Assembly (NCBI GenBank): GCA_003158835.1
Contig: PMLI01000022.1
Span: 441 to 5,545, forward strand
Direction: 5' to 3'
Source of the DNA: Acidimicrobiaceae bacterium
GTDB taxonomy: Bacteria; Actinomycetota; Acidimicrobiia; Acidimicrobiales; Palsa-688
DNA: 5,105 bases
Below, in pieces: positions 1 through 5,105 of this stretch. Both the position numbers and the translations under genes were made by a program. The notes beneath the pieces were generated by a model. It was not told the origin of the DNA. It searched no databases and worked only from the letters and a program-made list of their open reading frames with translations. Each line of letters begins with the position of its first letter. The stretch's first letter is position 1.

Positions 1-1
1 C

Positions 2-511
2 GAGGCCAGCCCGCGGATCTGGCGACAGTTGGAGGTCGCGAGCGACACGCGGTTGGACGAGCTGCACCCGGTGCTGCAGGTCGCGATGGGCTGGACCAAC
101 TCGCACCTGCACTGTTTCCGCATAGGCAAGCTCAGCTATGGGCCCGTGGACGACCTCACTGACGGCGTCATCGATAGGGACGAAAAGACCTTGACGGTCT
201 CAGAGGCGTTCGAGGTCGAGCGGCGAGTGGTCTACGAGTACGACTTCGGCGACTCCTGGGAGCACGACGTGGTGGTCGAGGACCGCTTGACATCGCGTCT
301 AGCGCTCAAGTTCGCCGTCTGCCTGGACGGCCAAAACGCCTGCCCGCCCGAGGACTGTGGCGGTGCGCGCGGTTACCGGTCCATGCTCGAGTCGTTGGCC
401 GACGCCTCCGACGACGAGCACGACAGTTACCTGACCTGGCTGGGCGGCCCGTTCGATGCCGCGGCGTTCTCGCTGGCCGAGGCCAACGCCGCCCTGCAGC
501 GGGTGCGCTGA
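2..511 (+). CDS. pRiA4b ORF-3 family protein (IS-associated), 5' end cut by window edge
   Basis: The frame is open from the first bases of the window to a TGA at 509-511, giving 169 visible residues; the true start lies upstream. A TTG at 29 is not a credible start, because the conserved family motif IWRQLEV begins before it. Other family hallmarks are visible: LDELHPVLQVAMGW followed by NSHLHCF, then YEYDFGDSWEH, then CPPEDCGGARGY, and a C-terminal WLGGPFDAAAFSLAEANAAL. The C-terminus looks natural and complete. Proteins of this family are commonly carried by or next to actinobacterial and rhizobial insertion sequences and plasmids; their biochemical role is unknown. The gene is convergent with istB, and the two stop codons are adjacent (TGA at 509-511, TCA at 512-514). 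That leaves no room for an IS21 terminal repeat between them, so this gene may be a passenger of the IS21-type element. Confidence 0.9.
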   Translation, partial: EASPRIWRQLEVASDTRLDELHPVLQVAMGWTNSHLHCFRIGKLSYGPVDDLTDGVIDRDEKTLTVSEAFEVERRVVYEYDFGDSWEHDVVVEDRLTSRLALKFAVCLDGQNACPPEDCGGARGYRSMLESLADASDDEHDSYLTWLGGPFDAAAFSLAEANAALQRVR

Positions 512-946
512 TCAGGCGCTCTTGCGCCGGGCGCGGGCCTTGGTGGTGCGCAGGCGGTAACTGTCGGTGCCGGTCTCGATGATGTGGGCGTTGAAGGTGA
601 CCCGGTCGACGATGGCGGCCACCAGCCGGGGGTCGGGGACCACCTGGCCCCACTCGCTGAACGGGAGGTTGCTTGCTAAAGCGACAGCCGATTTCTCTTC
701 TCTTTCGGTCAAAATCTGGAACAGCAGCTCCGATCCCCGGGTGTCCAGCTTGACGTAGCCGAACTCGTCCAGGCACAAGAGCTCCACCCGGCCGTAGCGG
801 GCCACCAGGCGGGACAGGCGCCGGTCGTCGACCGCTTCGGCCAGTTCGTTGACCAGCTGCGCACAGGTGGCGTAGCGCACCGAGCGCCCCTGCTCGCAGG
901 CGGCCACCCCGAGCCCGATGAGCAGGTGGCTCTTGCCCGTGCCCGA
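512..946 (-). pseudogene. istB: istB 3' portion (IS21 helper ATPase), disconnected from its start by an insertion
   Basis: This is the C-terminal 143 or so residues of an IS21-family IstB helper, an AAA+ ATPase that assists the IstA transposase in target choice and strand transfer. Read on the minus strand it begins at the end of Walker A (SGTGKSHLLIGLGVAACEQG). It continues through QLVNELAEA, the Walker B motif ELLCLDEFGY, RGSELLFQIL, the sensor region SNLPFSEWG, and the C-terminal DRVTFNAHIIE and DSYRLR. All are diagnostic of IstB. The reading frame runs on rightward to about 1033, but those 30 residues come from the inserted element and are unlike IstB. The lost N-terminal part is at about 3852-4198. 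Splicing the two parts at the insertion gives exactly 780 nt, or 259 residues, a normal IstB length. Without its start, N-terminal arm and intact P-loop this fragment should be inactive. Confidence 0.93.
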
Positions 947-967
947 AGTGATAGCTACAGACTGCAA
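925..967. other. attL candidate: left junction of the serine-recombinase element
   Basis: Left of about 944 the sequence is istB, read on the opposite strand as the end of Walker A. Right of 947 it is element sequence. Comparison with the right junction (about 3852) restores istB perfectly if one copy of a shared dinucleotide is kept. GA at 945-946 and 3852-3853 is the preferred core. CC at 942-943 and 3849-3850 would also fit because the flanks read CC[C/G]GA at both ends. GA is favoured because it puts the ACTGC motif of both element arms at the same distance (positions 15-19). The element arm here is 947-965, ending in ACTGC at 961-965. Core choice is an inference; the junction is certain to within about 5 bp. 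Confidence 0.65.
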
Positions 968-1264
968 CAGTTGCGGGCGGTCCTGCCCTGTCAGGTGCGG
1001 GTGACTTCTCCCGCCCACCCGCTTTTCGGCCATCTGCTCGCCGCAAGCGGCTTCAAGCGCTGGCGGGGCCAGCTCCTGCTGGTCGTCTGCCTCCCGGACG
1101 GTTCGGGGGGCACGGTCCGCGCCGATGCCACCGACGTCATGTCCCCCGGGCCGCCGGCGGCAGTGACTACGGTGCTGTCAGCCGAAGGGTTCCGGCGCCT
1201 TCACGGCCTCGTGGCGAGGTTTGGCCCAGCTCAAAGACGTCTTCGGCCCAAGACGCGCAAATAG
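947..1264 (+). CDS. DUF5372-like transposon accessory protein, start codon separated by integration
   Basis: The core of the product reads VRVTSPAHPLFGHLL, then a stretch with DGSGGTVRA and TDVMSPGPP, and ends with LSAEGFRRLHGLVARFG and a basic tail. I relate this to DUF5372, small proteins found just before serine recombinases in actinobacterial elements; that assignment is from memory of the family pattern and is moderate. TAG stop at 1262-1264. The frame is open leftward past the element border into antisense istB (a GTG at 926), which cannot be the native start. In-element candidates (TTG 971, GTG 995, GTG 1001) have no Shine-Dalgarno. The best native start is the GTG at 3836 at the opposite end of the element, in frame and with a strong ribosome site. 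In the excised circle this makes a 111-residue protein beginning MSTTTGSDSYRLQQL. In the integrated state the gene is decapitated or uses a weak internal start such as 995. Confidence 0.6.
   Translation, partial: SDSYRLQQLRAVLPCQVRVTSPAHPLFGHLLAASGFKRWRGQLLLVVCLPDGSGGTVRADATDVMSPGPPAAVTTVLSAEGFRRLHGLVARFGPAQRRLRPKTRK
964..974. repeat. 11-bp palindrome GCAACAGTTGC beside attL
   Basis: Perfect 5-bp arms around a central A, directly following and overlapping the ACTGC end of the element's left attachment arm. It might be an accessory protein or repressor site, or chance; an 11-bp palindrome on its own is weak evidence. Confidence 0.3.
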
Positions 1265-1312
1265 GCTCGACCCGCCCTGTCCGCGACCAAACGAAAGGGG
1301 AGGTGAGCCTCT

Positions 1313-1492
1313 TTGCGAAGGCTCAGATTAGCCGCGCCCGTCCAGCTGCCTCTGGATTTGCCAGGTGCCGTCCCGCTCGGCAGCGAGCGTTGGGCCATGT
1401 TGCCCGAACCCGCCCGCCAGGCGGTGCTGGTGCTACTGGCCCGTCTCATTGCCCGTGGGGTGCTCGACGAGGAGGTCGGCAATGCTGGTTGA
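1313..1492 (+). CDS. 59-residue protein translationally coupled to the recombinase
   Basis: TTG start at 1313, with GGGGAGG at 1297-1303 nine bases upstream. An in-frame TGA at 1304-1306 rules out any earlier start. TGA stop at 1490-1492. The N-terminus is basic (MRRLRLAAPVQLPLDLPG). It is followed by WAMLPEPARQAVLVLLARLI and an acidic end GVLDEEVGNAG; the middle part should form one amphipathic helix. Similar short proteins with a W-x-x-LP-E-x-R-x-x-V-x-x-LLA pattern sit before serine recombinases in other elements; I recall the pattern but no assigned function. The gene overlaps the recombinase start by 11 nt and its last codons contain the recombinase ribosome site, so the two are very likely co-translated. 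A recombination directionality or regulatory role is possible but unproven. Confidence 0.7.
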   Translation: MRRLRLAAPVQLPLDLPGAVPLGSERWAMLPEPARQAVLVLLARLIARGVLDEEVGNAG

Positions 1493-3704
1493 CACCGTCT
1501 CCAAGCTCCGCCCGGTGCACCTGGGCCGGGACGCCTACATTTACGTACGACAGTCCAGCCTCAGCCAAGTCCGGGACCACACCGAGAGCCTGGAGCGCCA
1601 GTACGAGCTGGCCGGACGGGCCATGGACCTCGGCTGGTCACCTCGCCAGGTGGTGGTGATCGACGACGACCTCGGCCGCTCGGGGGCCGATAGCTCGGCC
1701 CGGGCCGGCTTCAAGGGCCTAGTGGCCGACGTGGGCCTGGGCAAGGTGGGGGCCATATTTGGCATCGAAGTGTCCCGCCTGGCCCGCAACAACACCGACT
1801 GGTACCAGCTCTTGGACCTCTGCGCCCTGACCGACACGTTGATCGCGGACAGCGACGGAATTTATCACCCCGGGGACTTCAACGACCGGCTCGTCCTGGG
1901 GCTAAAGGGCACCATGTCCGAGGCCGAATTGCACCTGATACGCCACCGGCTCACGGCCGGGCTAAAACACAAGGCGGCCAAAGGAGAACTTCGCCAGGGC
2001 CTGCCCGTCGGGTTCGTCTACGACAGTGCGGGCCAGGTGGTGATGGACCCGAGCGAAGCGGTGCGCGAGGCCATCGCCACCGTTTTCCGCCTCTTCGACG
2101 AGCTCGGCACGGCGCGCCAGGTGATGCTGGCCCTGCTGGCCGACGGCCTGTTGTTGCCCCATCGTCCGACGGGCTCAGCACGGGTGAGCTGGGCGCCGGC
2201 CAGCTACCCGGCCGTGCACGACCTGCTGACCAACCCCGCCTACGGCGGGGCGTTCGTCTTCGGCCGCAACCGCACGGAAAAACGCTTAGACGAACAGGGG
2301 AAGTTGGTCAAACGCTTCAAGCAGTTGGCCCGGGAGGACTGGGAGGTGCTGATCCCTGGGCACCACCACGGCTATGTCAGCTGGGAGCGCTACGAGCAGG
2401 TCCAGGCACAGCTGCGGGCCAACTGGCACGCCCCCCGTGGCCATGGCGGTGGTGCCGTGCGCGAGGGCCAAGCGTTGTTGCAGGGCCTGGTCCGCTGCGG
2501 GGTGTGCGGGCGCATGATGCAGACCGGTTATTCGGGCACCAAGGGGAACTGCCCGCGTTATGTGTGTGGGCGGGCCCGCCAGTTATATGGCACCGAGCGG
2601 GCCTGCCAGAGCCTGGGCGGGCGCACCCTCGAACAGCGGGTGCTGGGCGAGGTCTTCGCCGTGCTGGAGCCGGCGGCCTTGGCCGCCACGGCCCAGGCCC
2701 TGGCTGAAGCTGACACGCTCCATGCTCAGCGCACCGCCGCCTTCGAGTTGGCGGTTGAGCGGGTCCGCTACGAGGCCAACCGGGCTCGGCGCCAGTTCGA
2801 CGCCGTGGAACCTGAGAACCGCCTCGTCGGACGGACCCTGGAAGCGGCCTGGGAACAGGCCCTGGCGGCCCAACGCCGGGCCGAGGCCGACCTGATGGCC
2901 CAGCGCGCCCGGCGGCCGACCCGGCTTAGTGCCGAAGAGCTCGAGTGGGCGGCACGGGCAGGGGCGGACCTGCGCGCCATCTTCAACGCCCCCACCACCA
3001 CCTATCGGGAACGCAAGCAACTGCTCCGGGCCGTCATGGCCGAGGTGGTGGTCACTGTGCGCAAAGACGACCGGGAGGCGGACCTGCGCATCATCTGGGA
3101 AGGAGGTGCGTCGACGGAGCTCACTATGGGGCTACGGCGCACGGGTGGGCATTTCCGTGCCACCGACGAAGCGACCGTGAGCCTGGTAGCCAAACTGGCG
3201 GCCCACTACGACGACGCCACTATCGCCGCCGTCCTCGGCCGCCAAGGCCGGCGGACGGCCAGCGGGCTCGCCTTCACCAAGAGCCGGGTCGCAAGTCTCA
3301 GGGTGGCCAACCATATCCCCGCCTTCGAAAAGCCCGAAGCCGTCACTGCCGCAGGGGATAATTCGGTGGTGGTCGGGGTCAACCAAGCCGAGCAGGTCCT
3401 CCATGTTTCCAAGGTGACCATCTATCGCTGGTTGCGGGAGGGTTTTATTGCCGGCGAGCAGGACGTCGCCGGCGGCCCGTGGCGCATCCGCATCGACGAC
3501 GAAATGAGAGCCAAGGTCGTAGGGCAAGCACCGCCCCATTGGGTCGCCCTCGACGAGGCGGCCGCCACCCTCGGCATTGCCCGCCAGACCGTTCTGGACC
3601 GGGTGCGCCGGGGAGAACTGCGCGCCGTCTATGTAAACCGGGGCCGCCGCAAGGGCCTGGCCATCGAGGTCACGGCCAAGCTCGGCCAGCTGCCGGGCAC
3701 GTGA
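1482..3704 (+). CDS. Large serine recombinase (site-specific transposase/integrase), 740 aa
   Basis: It catalyses double-strand cleavage and rejoining through a 5'-phosphoserine with a 2-bp overlap. ATG at 1482 is chosen because GAGGAGG (1469-1475) lies six bases upstream and the resolvase fold begins soon after; an earlier in-frame ATG at 1365 would add 39 residues unlike the family. N-terminal catalytic domain (about 17-150): YVRQS with Arg23 and nucleophile Ser25, SLERQ at 36-40, DLGRSG at 63-68, and SRLARN at 98-103 supplying the conserved arginines. A long helix (GTMSEAELHLIRHRL) leads into the recombinase domain (PVGFVYD to NPAYGGAFVFGR). The zinc ribbon has Cys339, Cys342, Cys362 and Cys375 as probable ligands. 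A charged helical, probably coiled-coil segment follows (about 400-470). The C-terminal region holds three helix-turn-helix-like segments: YDDATIAAVLGRQGRRTASG, then 631-660 (VNQAEQVLHVSKVTIYRWL), and 687-715 (WVALDEAAATLGIARQTVL). The enzyme looks complete. It is convergent with the flanking istA/istB remnant. Confidence 0.95.
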   Translation: MLVDTVSKLRPVHLGRDAYIYVRQSSLSQVRDHTESLERQYELAGRAMDLGWSPRQVVVIDDDLGRSGADSSARAGFKGLVADVGLGKVGAIFGIEVSRLARNNTDWYQLLDLCALTDTLIADSDGIYHPGDFNDRLVLGLKGTMSEAELHLIRHRLTAGLKHKAAKGELRQGLPVGFVYDSAGQVVMDPSEAVREAIATVFRLFDELGTARQVMLALLADGLLLPHRPTGSARVSWAPASYPAVHDLLTNPAYGGAFVFGRNRTEKRLDEQGKLVKRFKQLAREDWEVLIPGHHHGYVSWERYEQVQAQLRANWHAPRGHGGGAVREGQALLQGLVRCGVCGRMMQTGYSGTKGNCPRYVCGRARQLYGTERACQSLGGRTLEQRVLGEVFAVLEPAALAATAQALAEADTLHAQRTAAFELAVERVRYEANRARRQFDAVEPENRLVGRTLEAAWEQALAAQRRAEADLMAQRARRPTRLSAEELEWAARAGADLRAIFNAPTTTYRERKQLLRAVMAEVVVTVRKDDREADLRIIWEGGASTELTMGLRRTGGHFRATDEATVSLVAKLAAHYDDATIAAVLGRQGRRTASGLAFTKSRVASLRVANHIPAFEKPEAVTAAGDNSVVVGVNQAEQVLHVSKVTIYRWLREGFIAGEQDVAGGPWRIRIDDEMRAKVVGQAPPHWVALDEAAATLGIARQTVLDRVRRGELRAVYVNRGRRKGLAIEVTAKLGQLPGT

Positions 3705-3754
3705 GGTGTGCCATCCAGTCCAACGAGGCCGACCAGCCACCCCATCAGTTCAGT

Positions 3755-3796
3755 CACGAGCAAAAGCACCAGCGGTGACCAGGTCTTGTGCTCGTG
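3755..3796. repeat. Imperfect 12-bp inverted repeat downstream of the recombinase
   Basis: The left arm CACGAGCAAAAG (3755-3766) and right arm CTTGTGCTCGTG (3785-3796) pair at 11 of 12 positions around an 18-nt loop, which itself contains CACC-AGC-GGTG. No T-run follows on either strand, so a standard intrinsic terminator is not supported, although it could still slow transcription after the recombinase stop at 3704. It lies about 27 bases before the orphan ribosome site at the element's right end. It could therefore equally be an operator controlling transcription out of that end. Confidence 0.5.
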
Positions 3797-3822
3797 CCTG
3801 GACCAAATGATCAACCCCTAGC

Positions 3823-3853
3823 AAAGGAGAGCGCAGTGTCAACCACGACCGGA
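3823..3853 (+). promoter_or_regulatory. Orphan ribosome binding site and GTG start at the element's right end
   Basis: AAAGGAG at 3823-3829 is followed, after six bases, by GTG at 3836-3838. The five further codons TCA ACC ACG ACC GGA then reach the element border. In the integrated state this start reads into antisense istB, giving a meaningless 129-residue frame ending at 4225. In a circle joined at the core, codon 6 is followed directly by AGT at 947, and the frame stays open to the DUF5372-like stop at 1264. The frame match does not depend on which core dinucleotide is correct. I could not identify a convincing -35/-10 pair between 3705 and 3822, so the promoter that presumably accompanies this site is inferred only. 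Confidence 0.65.
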
Positions 3854-3873
3854 GTCGCCCAGCAGAACCACGG
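3832..3873. other. attR candidate: right junction of the serine-recombinase element
   Basis: Element sequence up to about 3851 meets the istB coding region, which on the minus strand ends its match at VVLLGDSG before the foreign residues RG and a TGA at 3839-3841. The preferred crossover core is GA at 3852-3853. The element arm, read inward on the minus strand from 3851, ends in ACTGC (3837-3833) at positions 15-19 from the core. This is the same position as in the left arm (961-965). Overall the two arms match at 9 of 19 positions, so the symmetry is suggestive rather than strong. Confidence 0.65.
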
Positions 3874-4198
3874 GCTCGCCGGCGTCCAAGTAGGCGCCGC
3901 CGGCCAAAGTGGCGACGGTGGCCGGGTTGACCGAAGGAGCGGCGGAGAGCTCAAAGTCGGCCAGGCGCTTCAGGCGGGGGAAACGAGCCTCGTGCACACG
4001 TCTTTGGCGCCGGCGCTCGGCCCGTTCGTCCACCTCGGCGGCGAGGACCTCGGCCAGGAAAGCCAGGTAGGACGCCTGGGCGCGCTGGGCCACCTCGGCC
4101 ATATGGGCGGCATCGGCGCGCACCACGGGCAGGCGCAGTTCCCTGGTGGCCGCCCCGATGGATGCCAGGGCGGCGCTGTCGGTCATGGTCGTTGTCAT
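3852..4198 (-). pseudogene. istB: istB 5' portion, cut inside Walker A by the insertion
   Basis: ATG at 4196-4198, preceded by GGAGGG six bases upstream. The ATG overlaps the istA stop as ATGA, so istB is coupled to istA. The 117 or so genuine residues begin MTTTMTDSAALASIGAATRE. They include the N-terminal helical arm that contacts DNA and transposase in this family (AQASYLAFLAEVLAAEVDERAERR in outline), the conserved FPRLKRLADFEL segment, and the start of the P-loop, EPVVLLGDSG. After that the frame enters the inserted element, adds Arg-Gly and stops at 3839-3841. The rest of the P-loop and the whole ATPase core are at 512-946. The 119-residue product made from this piece cannot bind ATP normally; whether it could still bind DNA or interfere with intact IstB is unknown. 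Confidence 0.93.
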
Positions 4199-5105
4199 CT
4201 TGATCCCTCCAGGAGCTGGTCGTAATGGTTGATGTCGGGAGCGGGGCGGTCGTAGCGGGACAGGCCGGCCCCGATGGGCACGACGCCGGCGGGGGCGGCC
4301 TCGGCCGCCCGGCGGGCTTCGATGTTGACCACGGCGGGGTCGGCTTTTCCGACGACCAGGGCGGCCTGCATGCCGGCGATGACGGCGACGGCCGGCAGGG
4401 CTCGGTGCAGCAACAGCACCTCCACCAGGGCCTTGGTCCCGTCCCGGTCGCCCCCGTGACGGCGGGCGTGCTCCCAAAAGCGTTGGTGGGTGGCCGTAAA
4501 TACGCCGGCGGCCCGGGCCCGGGCCAGCGCGGTGGCCCCGGGCAACGCCCCCGGCTTTATGGCCAGCACCTCCAGGTAGTGGTCAAGGACCAGGTTCTCC
4601 TCGCCCTTTAGGCTGCGGGGGTGGGGGGCGACGACCTTGGCCCCGTCGAGCGCCTCTATCGTCTCGGCCCCCACCCGCACGTCCAGGCGCCGGCCGACAT
4701 AACGGGCGGGGACCGAGTACCAGGCCCCGCGCACGTGCACCCGGGCCTTGCGGTCGACCCGGAAGCTGTCTATGGCCTGGTAGTCGAACGGTTCAGCGGG
4801 AAGCGGCCGCAGGTGCTCGGCTTCCAAGGCGAAGTGATCGGCCACGCTGGCCCGGCGCCCGGCAATGTGGCGCTGGTCGTCCTTCTCCACCGCCGCCAAC
4901 AACAGCTCGTTGAGCTCGGCCATGGAGGCCACCTTGGGCACTGGGACCATGAAGCGGCGGCGGAAGCGGCCGATCTCTCCTTCGACGCCGCCCTTTTCGT
5001 GGGCGCCCTTGATGCCCGGCAGGCAGAAGAAGCTGTCGAAGCCGTAATGGGACCGCAGGGCTACGAAACGGTCGGACTCGACCCGGCCCCGACCTTTTAG
5101 GACTC
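4195..5105 (-). CDS. istA: IS21-family transposase IstA, C-terminal part (runs off the right edge)
   Basis: The frame is open on the minus strand from the window edge (codons from 5103) to a TGA at 4195-4197, giving 302 visible residues. The N-terminal helix-turn-helix and first catalytic aspartates lie outside the window. The visible part starts with VLKGRGRVESDRFVALRSHY, then HEKGGVEGEIGRFRR, where the Glu of KGGVE is the likely third residue of the DDE triad. It continues with VPVPKVASMAELNELL and a Mu-transposase-like C-terminal barrel (DSFRVDRKARVHVRGAWYS followed by VPARYVGRRLDVRV). The segment HYLEVLAIKPGAL and a C-terminal helical region follow. An ATG at 4950 is internal and not the start. 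The ATGA overlap couples it to istB. Nothing in the visible part looks damaged. Confidence 0.93.
   Translation of the reverse strand, partial: VLKGRGRVESDRFVALRSHYGFDSFFCLPGIKGAHEKGGVEGEIGRFRRRFMVPVPKVASMAELNELLLAAVEKDDQRHIAGRRASVADHFALEAEHLRPLPAEPFDYQAIDSFRVDRKARVHVRGAWYSVPARYVGRRLDVRVGAETIEALDGAKVVAPHPRSLKGEENLVLDHYLEVLAIKPGALPGATALARARAAGVFTATHQRFWEHARRHGGDRDGTKALVEVLLLHRALPAVAVIAGMQAALVVGKADPAVVNIEARRAAEAAPAGVVPIGAGLSRYDRPAPDINHYDQLLEGSR
4205..4210 (-). promoter_or_regulatory. istB ribosome binding site within the istA 3' end
   Basis: GGAGGG on the minus strand, six bases before the istB ATG (4198). It lies inside the last istA codons and confirms the chosen istB start. Confidence 0.8.

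Larger units (their letters stand above)
945..3853 (+). mobile_element. 2.9-kb serine-recombinase transposon inserted in istB
   Basis: The insert is 2907 bp, counting one core copy. It carries three co-directional genes: a DUF5372-like protein, a 59-residue protein and a 740-residue large serine recombinase, with about 130 bp of non-coding DNA after the recombinase. Its borders are defined by istB: 117 residues of IstB N-terminus end at the right border and 143 residues of C-terminus start at the left border, and they join without gain or loss of a codon. No long target duplication and no clear terminal inverted repeats are visible, as expected for a large serine recombinase using a 2-bp crossover rather than a DDE transposase. 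No cargo gene is present. The insertion point is in the Ser codon of the Walker A motif GDSGTGKS. Confidence 0.9.
512..5105 (-). mobile_element. IS21-family element (istA-istB), incomplete at right edge and interrupted by a serine-recombinase element
   Basis: The istA C-terminal part (4195-5105) and istB (4198 down to 512, split) are in the standard istA-istB order on the minus strand. The ATGA stop/start overlap is typical of translational coupling in IS21 elements. Neither terminal inverted repeat can be identified. The istA side leaves the window, and on the istB side the stop codon directly abuts the stop of the pRiA4b ORF-3 gene. The left limit given is therefore only the end of istB, not a mapped IS end; the real end may lie further left and include the neighbouring gene. 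With istB broken in its P-loop, the element is probably immobile unless the insert leaves precisely or another IstB acts in trans. Confidence 0.8.

Noticed and set aside
672..720. Local AT-rich patch (about 46% GC by hand count) in istB
   Set aside because: It encodes normal IstB sequence (LFQILTEREEKSAVALASNL in outline) without frame disruption, so it is probably just codon drift.
926..946. GTG 926 as the start of the DUF5372-like gene
   Set aside because: It lies outside the element in antisense istB and has no good ribosome site; it is open only because the target happened to be open in that frame.
306..1046. 246-residue minus-strand frame
   Set aside because: An Arg/Pro/Gly-rich frame-shifted shadow of istB and of the pRiA4b ORF-3 gene, with no family motif.
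1365..1481. N-terminal extension of the recombinase from ATG 1365
   Set aside because: It overlaps the 59-aa gene in another frame, gives a low-complexity Pro/Arg-rich segment unlike serine recombinases, and has no ribosome site; ATG 1482 has GAGGAGG at ideal spacing.
1484..1495. TGGTTGACAC near the recombinase start also occurs inverted at the right end (about 3837-3846)
   Set aside because: A 10-bp match is expected by chance many times in a 5-kb window; no symmetric placement supports a site.
3788..4225. 145-residue plus-strand frame across the right junction
   Set aside because: Beyond 3853 it is antisense istB with Gly/Val-rich shadow composition; only its first codons from 3836 appear meaningful.
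4225..5100. Long plus-strand frames at 4225-4611 and 4621-5100
   Set aside because: They are antisense shadows of the clear istA coding region in high-GC DNA.
1..5105. CRISPR arrays, tRNA or rRNA genes, riboswitches
   Set aside because: No spaced direct repeats, tRNA-like folds or rRNA sequence seen; nearly all of the window is coding for mobile-element proteins.

Overview
The window is high-GC DNA with dense GTG/TTG starts and strong Shine-Dalgarno sites. Its gene families are typical of Actinomycetota accessory DNA, but phylum is an inference and no species can be named. Everything in it belongs to, or lies right beside, mobile elements: a small serine-recombinase transposon sits inside an IS21-family insertion sequence.

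Layout. Positions 2-511 (+) carry the 3' part of a pRiA4b ORF-3 family gene. It ends base-to-base against a convergent istB (stop at 512-514, minus strand). The istA-istB operon of the IS21-type element runs on the minus strand from beyond the right edge: istA C-terminal part at 4195-5105, then istB starting at 4198. istB is split into a 5' piece (about 3852-4198) and a 3' piece (512-946) by a 2907-bp insert. Removing the insert joins the pieces in frame into a complete 259-residue IstB, and the break lies inside the Walker A (P-loop) motif, GDSGTGKS.

The insert (about 945-3853) encodes three plus-strand genes: a DUF5372-like protein body, a 59-residue protein, and a 740-residue large serine recombinase. 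The last two overlap by 11 nt. The insert ends share a possible 2-bp core (GA). When the ends are joined as in an excised circle, they give an attP candidate whose two arms carry ACTGC at the same distance from the core.

Most notable point: the first gene of the insert has no convincing start at its left end. At the far right end there is an orphan Shine-Dalgarno (AAAGGAG) six bases before a GTG that is open to the insert boundary and in the same frame. Joining the ends in a circle creates an intact 111-codon gene with that start, with attP inside codon 6. Integration would therefore cut the operon off from its own translation start, and probably its promoter, which suggests a circle-dependent expression switch for the recombinase operon. 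Integration also destroys the IS21 helper ATPase, so the insert disables its host element, reversibly if it excises precisely.
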